Position numbers and translations under genes: made by a program
Source: Prevotella sp. UBA2711
GTDB taxonomy: Bacteria; Bacteroidota; Bacteroidia; Bacteroidales; Bacteroidaceae
Direction: 5' to 3'
Assembly (NCBI GenBank): GCA_002354095.1
Contig: DEKX01000042.1
Coordinates: 1 to 17,995, forward strand
DNA: 17,995 nt
Shown: positions 1 to 8,500 of the stretch, in pieces
How the letters are laid out: the number at the start of each line of letters is the position of its first letter
Position numbering within the stretch: position 1 is the first letter of the stretch
Notes under the pieces: generated by a model
Told to the model about the DNA's origin: nothing
Database searches by the model: none
The model's input: the letters and a program-made list of their open reading frames with translations, nothing else

Positions 1-867
1 GGGGATGTCTTCATAGAGACCACAGGCAGTGCAGGCCCAATGGGCAACTGTATGAAATACGGCAACGGCTGCTGTATGTGTGTGTTGCGCTGTCCTGCCT
101 TCGGTCCGCGTATCAGCATCAGTAGTCGATGTGGAGTGCAGGATTATCAGGGCGAACGCCAGCCCGACATATTCGGTGTATTCTCAGGCTCGTGCAAGGT
201 GTCTAAAGAGAGTCTGTCGGAAGCATTGCAGCAAGAGTTGAACAGCAAAGGCGTAGCCGTGATACCGCTGCCTAAAGAGGAGGTCAACTACGATAAACTC
301 AAGATGAAGGCATGCAAACAATATGCCATCAAGGATTTCTCGGAGAACATGATTCTTCTCGACACAGGCGATGCTAAACTGATGACCAGTTACTATCCCC
401 TTGAGAAGCTGAGACAGTTGCCTGGCATGGAAAATGCCCGTTACGTCGATCCGTGTGCAGGCAGCAAGGGCAATTCCATACGTTACCTCTCAGTAGCCTA
501 CCGTTCTAATGCCATGACAGTCGATGGCATCAGCAACCTGCTTTGTGCAGGCGAGAAAAGCGGTTTGTTCATAGGCCATACGGAGGCTATTACCACCGGT
601 ACGCTGGCTGGTGCCAATGCCGTGCGACTGGCTACTGAAAAGCCATTGCTGACACTGCCGCAGACACTGGCCGTAGGCGACATCATAGCTGCTGCCAACG
701 CCGCCATCAAGGAAAGGCAAGACACCATGGAGCGCTTTACCTTCTCGGGCGGAAACTACTTTAAGCGTATGCAGGAGAAAGAGCTATACACCACCGATAT
801 TGATGCCATCAGACAGCGTGTGGAGCAAGCCGGACTATTAGGCGTGTATAATGAACAGATCGTCTAA
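1..867 (+). CDS. GidA/TrmFO-like FAD-dependent oxidoreductase, 3' part
   Basis: The frame is open from the first base of the window, so the gene begins upstream and only about 288 C-terminal residues are seen; the ATG at 40 is internal (the frame before it reads GDVFIETTGSAGP). The family is recognised from NLLCAGEKSGLFIGHTEA followed by TGTLAGANAVR, which resembles the C-terminal FAD-binding stretch of MnmG/TrmFO (GidA family) proteins. The FAD-binding N-terminal Rossmann motif is outside the window. A Cys-rich stretch, GNGCCMCVLRCP, lies near residue 21-32 of the visible part and is not a feature I know from MnmG or TrmFO. The substrate is unknown; a redox enzyme related to the tRNA-modifying flavoproteins is the safest description. 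The MATE transporter gene starts 15 nt downstream, so the two are probably co-transcribed. Confidence 0.75.
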   Translation, partial: GDVFIETTGSAGPMGNCMKYGNGCCMCVLRCPAFGPRISISSRCGVQDYQGERQPDIFGVFSGSCKVSKESLSEALQQELNSKGVAVIPLPKEEVNYDKLKMKACKQYAIKDFSENMILLDTGDAKLMTSYYPLEKLRQLPGMENARYVDPCAGSKGNSIRYLSVAYRSNAMTVDGISNLLCAGEKSGLFIGHTEAITTGTLAGANAVRLATEKPLLTLPQTLAVGDIIAAANAAIKERQDTMERFTFSGGNYFKRMQEKELYTTDIDAIRQRVEQAGLLGVYNEQIV

Positions 868-882
868 AGTGTAGAAAACAGA

Positions 883-2232
883 ATGCGCTCCTATAAGGTT
901 GACATAGAGGTCTTTGAGCGAATGCCTGTAACAAGAGCCGTACTGGTACAGAGCATTCCTGCCATTGTGGCACAACTGATTACCCTCCTCTACAACTGGG
1001 CCGACACCTTTTTCCTGGCTCGTCTGAACAAACCAGAACTGGTGGCGGCTGCTACGATTGTGCTACCCCTCTATCTGATGCTGACCGCCATTGGCAACCT
1101 GCCAGGAGTAGGCGGCGGGAGCCAGTTCTCCAATCATCTGGGCAAGCACGATTATACAGGAGCGCAACGGGTGGCGTCAGTCTCCTTCTGGATGGGCATC
1201 ATGCTGGCATTGGCCTGCTGTCTGCTCTTTCCTTTGTGTGGCGACACACTACTGAGTCTCATCGGTGCCAACGAACGCACCCTTGGACCCGCACGGGAAT
1301 ATGCGTACTGGGTGATTACCGTAGGCGGCATACCCGTCATCATGAACCTCGTGCTTGCCAATCTGGTCAGAGCCGAAGGCATGGCACTCCAGGCTTCCAC
1401 CGCCCTCTCGGCAGGAGGATTATTGAATTGCGTGCTAGACCCCATACTCATATTGCCGAGTATGGGCAATTTGGGCATTGCCGGAGCGGGCATCGCTACG
1501 GCGGTATCAAACATGGTGTCGGTAGTGTGGCTGCTGGCAGTTATCTACCGTCACCGACAGACAGGTGTGCTGACCTTTGCACCACGTCTGCTGCGCTATG
1601 TCAGCTGCTATATAGGCAAAATTATCAAAGTGGGCTTCCCCTCATCAGTACAATACATGCTGACGGTGCTTGCTGTAGCAGCCCTGACATACTTTGTGGC
1701 TCAGTATAATACCGAGGCAACAGCAGCCCTTGGCATTGTGAAACGGCTCGACTATCTGCCGCTCTACTTTACTATCGGACTTTCGCAAGGCATCTTGCCG
1801 TTGCTGGCCTACAACCATTCGTCGGGCAACGCCTACAGGCGCAATCGTGTGTTCCGATGCGGCTGCATCATTTCATTCTGTTTTGCCGTGTTGTGCTTCG
1901 CGGTCTATGAAATCGGAGCATACCCATTGGCAATGCTGTTCACACAGGAGCCGATGACGGTATCATACACCGTGCCATTTCTCCGCATACAGGTGGTTGC
2001 CATGCCGTTCATGGCTGTGTGCTATCCCGCCATCACGCTCTTTCAAGCTATGGAGCGTTCGCGTCAGGCACTTATCTGCAGTATCCTGCGCAAAGGAGTG
2101 GTCGATATTCCCCTGCTCATAGTCATGAACTCACTATGGCCCTTGTTCGGCTGTATGTGGGTGCAGCCGATAGTAGATTTCACTTCTATGTTGGTAGCTC
2201 TTTACTTTCTCTTTATTCTCCGTAAAGAGTGA
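883..2232 (+). CDS. MATE family multidrug/sodium efflux transporter
   Basis: A 449-residue protein, the usual size for MATE transporters (about 450 residues, 12 transmembrane helices in two halves). Hydrophobic segments alternate with short polar loops along the whole length. The N-terminal part includes SIPAIVAQLITLLYNWADTFF and NLPGVGGGSQFSNHLGK, matching the conserved first helices and the loop after helix 2 of the family. The family exports cationic drugs or metabolites at the inner membrane in exchange for Na+ or H+; the substrate cannot be told from sequence. The ATG at 883 is 15 nt after the preceding flavoprotein stop, suggesting an operon. The protein appears complete. The sequence after its stop is gene debris, with the next terminator at 2788-2826. 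Confidence 0.88.
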   Translation: MRSYKVDIEVFERMPVTRAVLVQSIPAIVAQLITLLYNWADTFFLARLNKPELVAAATIVLPLYLMLTAIGNLPGVGGGSQFSNHLGKHDYTGAQRVASVSFWMGIMLALACCLLFPLCGDTLLSLIGANERTLGPAREYAYWVITVGGIPVIMNLVLANLVRAEGMALQASTALSAGGLLNCVLDPILILPSMGNLGIAGAGIATAVSNMVSVVWLLAVIYRHRQTGVLTFAPRLLRYVSCYIGKIIKVGFPSSVQYMLTVLAVAALTYFVAQYNTEATAALGIVKRLDYLPLYFTIGLSQGILPLLAYNHSSGNAYRRNRVFRCGCIISFCFAVLCFAVYEIGAYPLAMLFTQEPMTVSYTVPFLRIQVVAMPFMAVCYPAITLFQAMERSRQALICSILRKGVVDIPLLIVMNSLWPLFGCMWVQPIVDFTSMLVALYFLFILRKE

Positions 2233-2255
2233 AGGTTGGAGGGTTGAAACTGGAT

Positions 2256-2343
2256 AACCCCATCATGGAGGCTGACTTCATGATGCTGATCGGTAAGAGA
2301 TTGGGGAGTCTTCCGGTTTCTATGAGGATAGCACGTTCCGCCG
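2256..2343 (+). pseudogene. Scraps of a TPR/AraC-type regulator gene
   Basis: Two short stretches match the intact regulator at 12585-14264. Positions 2256-2295 encode NPIMEADFMMLIG and match 13017-13056 at about 36 of 40 bases. Positions 2318-2343 encode the end of GFYEDSTFRR and match 14181-14206 at 26 of 26 bases. In the intact gene these lie over 1.1 kb apart; here they are 22 nt apart and in different reading frames. The first scrap belongs to the periplasmic TPR part and the second to the C-terminal DNA-binding domain. The mismatches in the first scrap point to a diverged paralogue rather than a fresh copy of the window gene. No protein is expected from this. Confidence 0.75.
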
Positions 2344-2359
2344 GCATAAAGAGCTGCTA

Positions 2360-2710
2360 TTATATCAAGTTCAGGAAGAGGGTGATAACAGCCGTGTTGA
2401 TGAGGTCGGCAAGCACGGCAGCATCGTAGTCTCGACCTAACAGGGGGAATGCTACCCAGTAAACAAACAGTGCCATCATGAGCACCTGCGATACGAGGAT
2501 GACTATTAGCGGGAGTGCAAGGGTATGGAGTTCCCAAAGCTTGAGAGAAATCATGGCTATTCCGAGGAACATAGAAAGGCAGATGTTGCCTACGCTGATA
2601 ATACGATCCATATCAAACAGTGTATCGCCTTTCACCCATTGACCAGACGATTGGTTCTCACCACCGTCTTCCTTATACCGCACGAATCCAATGATGTTAC
2701 GTGCAAGGGC
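2360..2710 (-). pseudogene. gltS: Sodium/glutamate symporter gltS remnant, N-truncated with internal deletion
   Basis: The minus-strand frame encodes a GltS-like membrane segment: ISVGNICLSMFLGIAMISLK, then KLWEL, hydrophobic helices and GRDYDAAVLA. These match the conserved region of GltS that normally continues into AGHCGFGLGATP. Here DYDAAVLA is followed directly by DLINTAVITLFLNL and a stop, which is the extreme C-terminus of the family. Roughly 60 residues, including the glycine-rich transport motif, have therefore been removed in frame. The N-terminal two thirds are absent; upstream the frame runs into IGETQLEVKI, a scrap of the 1701-aa surface-protein gene. GltS imports glutamate with Na+; this remnant cannot. 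The family assignment is from recall of E. coli GltS. Confidence 0.8.
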
Positions 2711-2742
2711 TATCTTCACTTCCAGCTGCGTCTCGCCGATGG
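2711..2742. repeat. 32-nt scrap of the 1701-aa surface-protein gene
   Basis: Positions 2711-2742 match 10197-10228 at 31 of 32 bases, in the same orientation. The minus strand encodes IGETQLEVKI in both places. The single mismatch, at 2735, falls where the 5S rRNA remnant begins, and the last 7 bases (CCGATGG) are common to both sources. The scrap therefore sits between the gltS remnant and the 5S remnant like a patch, with microhomology on the 5S side. A longer parent sequence elsewhere in the genome cannot be excluded. Confidence 0.8.
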
Positions 2743-2777
2743 TACTGCAATGCAATGCGGGAGAGTAGGAGGCCGCC
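2734..2777 (+). rRNA. rrf: 5S rRNA remnant, 3' end only
   Basis: The stretch begins CGCCGATGGTACTGCAATG and ends GGGAGAGTAGGAGGCCGCC, matching the 3' part of Bacteroidales 5S rRNA (the CGCCGAUGGUACUGC block and the terminal GGGAGAGUAGGnGGnCGCC block). The first ~65 nt of a normal ~110-nt 5S are missing, and no 23S sequence is found upstream. It is followed within about 10 nt by a T-rich run and a strong hairpin terminator, the usual end of an rrn operon. It cannot yield a functional 5S RNA. The identification is by recognition of conserved blocks, not by covariance search. Confidence 0.8.
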
Positions 2778-2787
2778 ATTTTTTTTA

Positions 2788-2826
2788 AAAGAAGCCCTGA
2801 GGATGCAATATCTTCAGGGCTTTTTT
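2788..2826. terminator. Bidirectional hairpin terminator, probably of rrn origin
   Basis: Left arm 2788-2804 pairs with right arm 2810-2826 around the 5-nt loop GCAAT. The arms contain AAGCCCTGA and TCAGGGCTT and end in A4/T4, with one G-T pair inside. Rightward it ends in a T6 run at 2821-2826. It follows the 5S remnant at the spacing expected for an rrn terminator. Leftward it lies just past the stop of the 59-aa peptide and can also end that operon, so it separates convergent transcription. Confidence 0.85.
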
Positions 2827-2834
2827 GTTTGTTA

Positions 2835-3014
2835 TCAGTTCAACAGTTTTTCAATGTCGTTGAATTCGTCTGTCTCCAGGAACCGTGACAGGGCTTCACC
2901 TGTATTTGTGTTTGGATCGTAGGGCACGTTTGTATTTGGCGAGCCACTGAGTAATGTCATCTGTGGGACGTTGACGATGTTGCAGAGGGGTGATATATAT
3001 GTTTTCTTTTTCAT
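2835..3014 (-). CDS. 59-aa MKKKTYISP-type small peptide
   Basis: The minus-strand ATG at 3014 opens a 59-codon frame. It begins MKKKTYISPLCNIVNVPQMT, contains LLSGSPNTN at residues 21-29, and ends in a charged tail rich in E and D. I know this layout (MKK-x-YIxP start, a hydrophobic stretch, then an L-S/A-G/A-S motif and an acidic tail) as a recurrent uncharacterised small-protein type in Prevotella and Bacteroides; no function is established that I can name. It is not a classical signal peptide: there is no long hydrophobic core. It starts 13 nt after the stop of the GLUG/LRR surface protein and ends about 9 nt before the terminator, so it is the last gene of that operon. Confidence 0.65.
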   Translation of the reverse strand: MKKKTYISPLCNIVNVPQMTLLSGSPNTNVPYDPNTNTGEALSRFLETDEFNDIEKLLN

Positions 3015-3027
3015 AGCTGTTGTCTTT

Positions 3028-5436
3028 TTATCGATTGATTACCAATTTGCCATTCACGATATACATGTTGCCTTTGCGCATGGTTGACGGGGCGATGCGA
3101 ATGCCCTGCATGGTGTACACTTGCTTCTCGCCGTTGAGTGATGGCTTAAGCGTGCTGTTGTTAATCAGTGTGGCATCGTCGTTGAAATTAGCCAGCAACC
3201 GCATTTCTGAAGGTATGTCATTGTTGGCGAGCCAGGCGACATAAGCGGGCAGTATGTTGTTCTTGGGGTGATATTGATAGAAGCCCAAATGATTGTAGCT
3301 GTCGTCGCCTGCAGGGCGGCCTAACGTAAAAAAGTTACTCATCAGTTCGGATGATGTCATATTGTGGCCACCTGGATCAACACTGCCCTTGAAGAGATTG
3401 TTTTCATAATCATTGACGTTACCTGGGTTGGGTCCGGTGTAGCGCGAAAGGTAGAGCGGTTCTGTGCCTTCGTAGGTTAGAAGAACGGGTGTCAGGGCAG
3501 GTACAATCTGTGTGCCTAATTTCTGCAGATTGACATTGCCGTTGCTGAGTGAGGTAGCCCACCATGCTGTTACTCCCTCAGGCAGTTCCACTGGATAGCC
3601 CAGTATCATGGTGGACATGCCGCCCTCGTTACGACTGATGGGGAAGTAGGGGAACATGTGGTTTTCCTGGTCTTCCCAGTAGCCGACGAACAGTTTCCAT
3701 ACGTCGGCATTGCTATAACCATAACCATATCCCTTCGGGCCCAGTTGGCCATAGACGAGCTGGTTGAAGGTGCCGTCCTTGATATAGACGTCGAGGTCGT
3801 CCGGACAACCGTAGAAGACGGTATTCTTTTCGCCCTGAAACTTCATGGTGGGTGCTTTATTATCTTTGTCGTCCACCAGCGTTCCTGCAGGTGTGTAGGT
3901 ATCGACATAGAGCGTCTTCAGTGCCGTCATATTCTCGAAGGCGTAGTCGGCTATGCTATCTGCCAGTTCCTGATGGATGGTCATCGTCGTGAGTGACTTC
4001 GGTGCCGTGAGGAGGTATTTAGTCTTCAGACTATAGAGGACGTTGTCCTTTACGGCACCCTGTGATGCGTCGCCGTTCAGAATGAAGGTTTTCTGGACCT
4101 GATGGCGCTGTGGAGTGGCTACGGAATCGACGGCAGCTGGTATGGTGACGGTGTTCACCTCGCCAAGGTCTTGGAAGACGTTGGCTCCGAGTCCGACGGT
4201 CTTGAGCAGTTGCTGGTCGTTGAAGTATGGTGTGAAGGTTTCGTTGACGACGAAGTCCGTTGCTGACGTAGCAGCGCCTGCCTTCTCGAGGGTTACAGTA
4301 AAGGGGCTTTTGTCGTTCTTCAAGATTCTGACATGTCCGGGAATGGAGTCGGCAGTATTTTCGCCCATGTGTCCCGCATTCGTCACATAGAAGCTGTCGC
4401 CGACATCATAGCGTAGGAACACCTTCAGCTCGGGATAGCCGTCGAAGGGATAGACATACTGATCGCTCTCGAGGGTGTATCCTTTATTATAATTGCGGAA
4501 CAGCAAGGGTTGCTTCAGTTCCTCCTCCGTGCACGCCTTGATTTCGGGTTCGGTAGGGTCGTTGCTACCATGAGACTTTGATTGGTTGCCAACGCCTTTC
4601 ACACCATCATCGCGGTAGAGGTAGAAATTGTCGCTCATCGGGTTGCTATAACGTCGGCCGGCGATGGCGCCAAAGTATTCGTTTCCCTTGTGGTTAATCT
4701 TGCCACTGAAGTAGCAGTTTCGTATTACAGAATCGTCACCTTCATCTTTATCAACCTTGCCCACAATACCACCAACCAGTTTGTTGGCCGTCACCTCCAC
4801 ATTGCTATAGCAGTAGAGTATCTGGTTTTCGTTTCCGTCGGCATAACCACAGATAGCCCCTATCTCGGTGTCTCCGTCGTGATACGCCCTCACCGATCCG
4901 TTTAGCACCGCGCAGTGGGAGATGGAGCTGTGGTTCTCCATTTTTCCGCATAGGGCTCCTACGTGGCTGTTATCATCACCGCTGTGTATGTCCACATTCA
5001 CCAGTTTTAGATTTCTAACATTACCACCGTTCAGAATGCCGAACAGTCCGCGATTGGCGCTTGATCCTTCTATCTTTAGGTTATAAATGATGTGCCCTTG
5101 TCCGTCGAAGTGTCCACCAAACTCATTTTCATCATGATTTTCCCATCCGATACACCAGTTGATGAAGTTGTGATTTCCCAAGTCGATGTCGGTCTCCAAA
5201 TAGATTGTATAGGTGTCATAGCCACTGCCATCACTGCCACTGACCCCTTTGTATGTTTTCCACAGTTTACGCAGCGCGGCAAAGTCGTTAGCCGAACGGA
5301 CATAGATTTTTTTACCATCAACAGTCAGACTGCTTGAGTACGAGCTTCCGTCCCATACCGAGATGTTGTCATCTGCCATAGCGCCAGTGGCTGTCATAGC
5401 CATCAGCATGGCTGTTAATATACTCTTCTTCATCAT
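3028..5436 (-). CDS. Secreted GLUG-repeat and leucine-rich surface protein
   Basis: I chose the start at 5436 (or the next ATG at 5433) because it begins MMKKSILTAMLMAMTATGAMA, a clean signal peptide; the ATG at 5475 would put 13 polar residues in front. The mature protein is about 780 residues. Residues ~105-260 carry GLUG-like repeats: FDGQGHIIYNLKI, GLFGILNGGNVRNLKL, then GGIVGKV...VIRNCYFSGKI. Residues ~474-517 look like a BspA-type leucine-rich repeat (IADYAFENMTALKTLYV). The last 30 residues, with VYTMQGIRI and GNMYIVNGKLVINR, match a C-terminal motif common on Prevotella surface proteins, possibly a sorting or T9SS-type signal. It probably binds host or environmental ligands at the cell surface. 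It lies about 100 nt downstream of the 1701-aa protein gene. Confidence 0.8.
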   Translation of the reverse strand: MMKKSILTAMLMAMTATGAMADDNISVWDGSSYSSSLTVDGKKIYVRSANDFAALRKLWKTYKGVSGSDGSGYDTYTIYLETDIDLGNHNFINWCIGWENHDENEFGGHFDGQGHIIYNLKIEGSSANRGLFGILNGGNVRNLKLVNVDIHSGDDNSHVGALCGKMENHSSISHCAVLNGSVRAYHDGDTEIGAICGYADGNENQILYCYSNVEVTANKLVGGIVGKVDKDEGDDSVIRNCYFSGKINHKGNEYFGAIAGRRYSNPMSDNFYLYRDDGVKGVGNQSKSHGSNDPTEPEIKACTEEELKQPLLFRNYNKGYTLESDQYVYPFDGYPELKVFLRYDVGDSFYVTNAGHMGENTADSIPGHVRILKNDKSPFTVTLEKAGAATSATDFVVNETFTPYFNDQQLLKTVGLGANVFQDLGEVNTVTIPAAVDSVATPQRHQVQKTFILNGDASQGAVKDNVLYSLKTKYLLTAPKSLTTMTIHQELADSIADYAFENMTALKTLYVDTYTPAGTLVDDKDNKAPTMKFQGEKNTVFYGCPDDLDVYIKDGTFNQLVYGQLGPKGYGYGYSNADVWKLFVGYWEDQENHMFPYFPISRNEGGMSTMILGYPVELPEGVTAWWATSLSNGNVNLQKLGTQIVPALTPVLLTYEGTEPLYLSRYTGPNPGNVNDYENNLFKGSVDPGGHNMTSSELMSNFFTLGRPAGDDSYNHLGFYQYHPKNNILPAYVAWLANNDIPSEMRLLANFNDDATLINNSTLKPSLNGEKQVYTMQGIRIAPSTMRKGNMYIVNGKLVINR

Positions 5437-5460
5437 ATTCAATTTCTGAAGGTAATCATA

Positions 5461-5539
5461 ATTATCAATTATCAACTCTCAATTCTTTTAGTCGCTTCGC
5501 TTTGTAAAAGCGTCTTACGACGATTACTCAATTATCAAT
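5461..5539. repeat. Hairpin flanked by AATTATCAA-type repeats
   Basis: In the gap between two surface-protein genes, 5491-5521 forms an imperfect inverted repeat: GTCG at 5491-5494 pairs with CGAC at 5518-5521, and CGCTTT/AAAGCG (5498-5512) pairs around a GTA loop. It is bordered by repeats of AATTATCAA or close variants (5461-5485 and 5528-5539). The minus-strand form lacks a clear U-tract, so it is not a good terminator. It may be a REP-like element, an RNA processing or stability hairpin, or a tiny mobile element. Confidence 0.45.
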
Positions 5540-8500
5540 AGAAGAACTTCACGGTCTCATTGTCAGTAGAAACCAGACCAATACCGCCACTGACAGGAGC
5601 AGTGAATGTTGCCTGTCCATTGTCGTTAGCCTGTTGGCGGGCAATGATGGTACCATTGGCTTGATAGAGGCGTACCTGCTGACGAGGTTTGGCACCTTTC
5701 ACCAATAAGTTTCCTCCCTGACGGTTGACGCGCATGTGAGTTCCCTCGTCGTCGTTGTTGTGGATCTTCTTCACAGACACTACCTCCGCTGACGGGAAGA
5801 GCGTAACCATGCCATTCTTGCAGACAGAACGGGTGTCAGGAGTGAGTTCCATATACCAGCCCGACTTGGGGTCTTTATAGACTAGCGTAGCACCAACGTA
5901 CATTTCCTTTTTCTCCGTGACATTGGGAACAGTGATGGTGACGTAGCCAGCACGGTAGCTGCCGAAATCGTGCATACATCCACCGTCGGCCTTCACCTCT
6001 TCGGGCGTATTGAATATCATCTTGGTGTCGTACTGGATCTTACCTTCACCAGCACCGATGGCAACCACGGGGCTGTGGGCATTTTCCTTGAGACCTACGA
6101 TGTAGGCGACGTCTTTCTTCGACTGGCGTCGTGCGTAGTTGCGCACACAGATGGTGATGTGGTTGTCGCCATTCTTGTCAACACGCTGTGCCACTACGAA
6201 GCTCTCCAGGCGTGGATGATAGGGGTAGAACGTCTGGGTCTTCTGCTCGTAGGCAGCATCCTCAGCCTTTTCCTCAGCCGACCTACGGTAGTTGCCGTTA
6301 CGACGGGCTGCCCGGCGTGCCAGGAAGCGGGAATAGGACTGTTTCTGTATGCCCAGCACGTCGTCATACTTGACGAGCATGGTGGTGTTCACGCCTGTAC
6401 CTATTTCATAAGGCAAGGTGACACGCTCCTGAGCTGAGCCGCCGGCAGGAATAGTCATGTCCAGCTTATACTGATTGCCGTTTACCTCCAGAACACACTC
6501 ATTGATGGTCGATGTGCCGTAGTTGTTGACGGTGACGAGCAGTGTAATCTCGTCCTTGTCGCACTGGAAGCCCTGATTGTTATTGGTGTTGTACGTCACT
6601 GTGTAGTTGAAGGCATTGTCGAAATAGGTTGCCGTCTTGTTCAACTGCGAGTTGCCCAGACTGTCAACAGCCACATAGCAGACCTGAATCTTCTCTTTGG
6701 TCATATAACCGTCGAAGTTATAGATGTTGTTGCCGTTTTTCAAACAAACAGCAGTGATGGGAGTTCCCAGACCGAAACTGCCGTCACTGTTGGGAACCAG
6801 GCGCGAAGCCATCAGACGTACCTCTGTGCTGTCGTTGATGAATTTCGTCTCACTCCACAGCACAGCGACGTTGCTCAGCGACTTGGCCTCCAGGTCTGGC
6901 ACGATGCGGAAGTCTTCCACCTTAGTGTTATTCAGGAAGAGCGAGGTGTTGATGTTATTGTTGGGTTTGCCGTCCATACCGTAGCTCATCACGCGAAACT
7001 CTGAGGTGTTGTTCGTCGAGTCGGCCATTGTTGCCCAGGCAAGGACATTATTGGTGCCTATGCGACGCAAATGCATCAGTTCGTTGGTCTGCACCATGTC
7101 GTGCATCGCAATATTGTTGCCGGCATCGACAGTCATACAGATATTCTCGGTGGTTTCTTTATTGAGAACCCTGCGTGCAACGATAAATGCCGTTGAACCG
7201 TCGTAGGCGACGCGGTAGTCGTTCAGCGAGCAGTTTTCATCGACAGCCATTAGTGGAACCGGAGCCGACCATGTTTCATTACCGTCAAAACGAGACATCA
7301 TCAGCTGACCTTTCATTACGAGGTCGCTCAACTGTACGGTGTCTTCTGATGCTATCCCACTGGCCTTGTCGATGAGTCCTTCCTGCCAGATGGCTACGCC
7401 GGTACCATTCTCTGCCAGTGCCACACGGGGGCGGAAAGAAGTGGTTTCGGTAGAACTGTAGATGGGCTTGGGAGTATACCACTTCGTACCTGTCTTTTTC
7501 TTGGTGTAATAGATGCTATAGACGCGGCTGGCGCGATTCACGGTTTCGTCCAAATGGAGACTGTCCGTCAGGTCTTCTTCGGATATCTTGGCTGTAGCCT
7601 GCTCCAGCACCACCAAGTCGGTGCCAGGAACGGAAGCTGCATCATAGTCGGTGCAGCCCCCCTTACGAAAGTCAGACAGATAGATGGGAGCGCCCGTTGA
7701 TGCCACTTCGACGCAATTGTCGTTAGGGTCTTCGTAGTTTCCTTGATAGATGATGCTGTCGCCACCGGCAATGAACTTCACAGGTTGGTTGAAATCTACA
7801 GCATCAGTAACGAACGAACCAGGCAGGTCGGCGTTAGCCGTTCGGAAGAATCTTCTGGCGGCACTCTTATTTGGTTCGTCATCATCGCTCAAGTAGTAGT
7901 TGAAATTCTCATGGAACGGGTTTTTGAAATTCGTCGGTTTGATAAGTTTAAACTCAGGTGCTAGCCTACTCTTACCCCACGATTTTTCCCAAAACTTGCT
8001 CCATCCTAAGGCCTTTAGCTTGTAGTAAATGCCCGCACCAGCCCACCAACTATAGGCACAGCCCCAGAAGGCGTTTCTGAAGTCCATGCGGCAGCCTAAA
8101 GCAAGCTTGAAACCGATGCCAGCACCAAAACTGATTCCAGCCTCAGCGCTTGCGAAACTCGCGGCATTAACCTTAGTTTTTACTTGGGCGTTACCATATA
8201 TCTGACTATTGAATTTGATGGCGAGAGTATGAGTTTTCCAGAACCAAGTTTCATCCTTCGTATTGTAGAACGAGAAAAAACCTGCCGATACGTTGGCCCC
8301 TACGCCAGCAGTGAACGTAGCACTCAGCGGAGAAATAACCTCCTTAAGGATTTTACCTGCTACGGAATTACAAAATTTTTCAACCTTATCGGCGGAAACG
8401 ACCGAAGCAATCATTTGAACGGCATTGAAATTGAACGATGCTGAAGCATTAGCCTCGCCACGTATGCTGACCTCTTCCCCGTAATTCATGCCAGGCCATA

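Noticed and set aside
1236..1709. A 157-codon ORF in another frame of the MATE gene
   Set aside because: The MATE frame has clear transmembrane and family motifs; this is a frame shadow with unlikely composition.
2734..2826. A riboswitch or small RNA ending in the terminator
   Set aside because: The conserved blocks fit the 3' end of 5S rRNA better, and no riboswitch core is visible.
2525..2922. Plus-strand ORFs over the gltS, 5S and terminator debris
   Set aside because: They run across an rRNA remnant and a hairpin terminator and oppose a recognisable gltS frame.
3658..4905. Plus-strand ORFs of about 90-110 codons opposite the GLUG/LRR gene
   Set aside because: They lie antisense to a well-supported gene, have no recognisable domains, and follow from its base composition.
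5437..5475. Start of the GLUG/LRR protein at 5475
   Set aside because: It would place 13 polar residues before a good signal peptide that begins at 5436 or 5433.
5970..6437. A 155-codon plus-strand ORF within the large surface-protein gene
   Set aside because: It is antisense to a coherent 1701-residue secreted protein and shows no family features or promoter.
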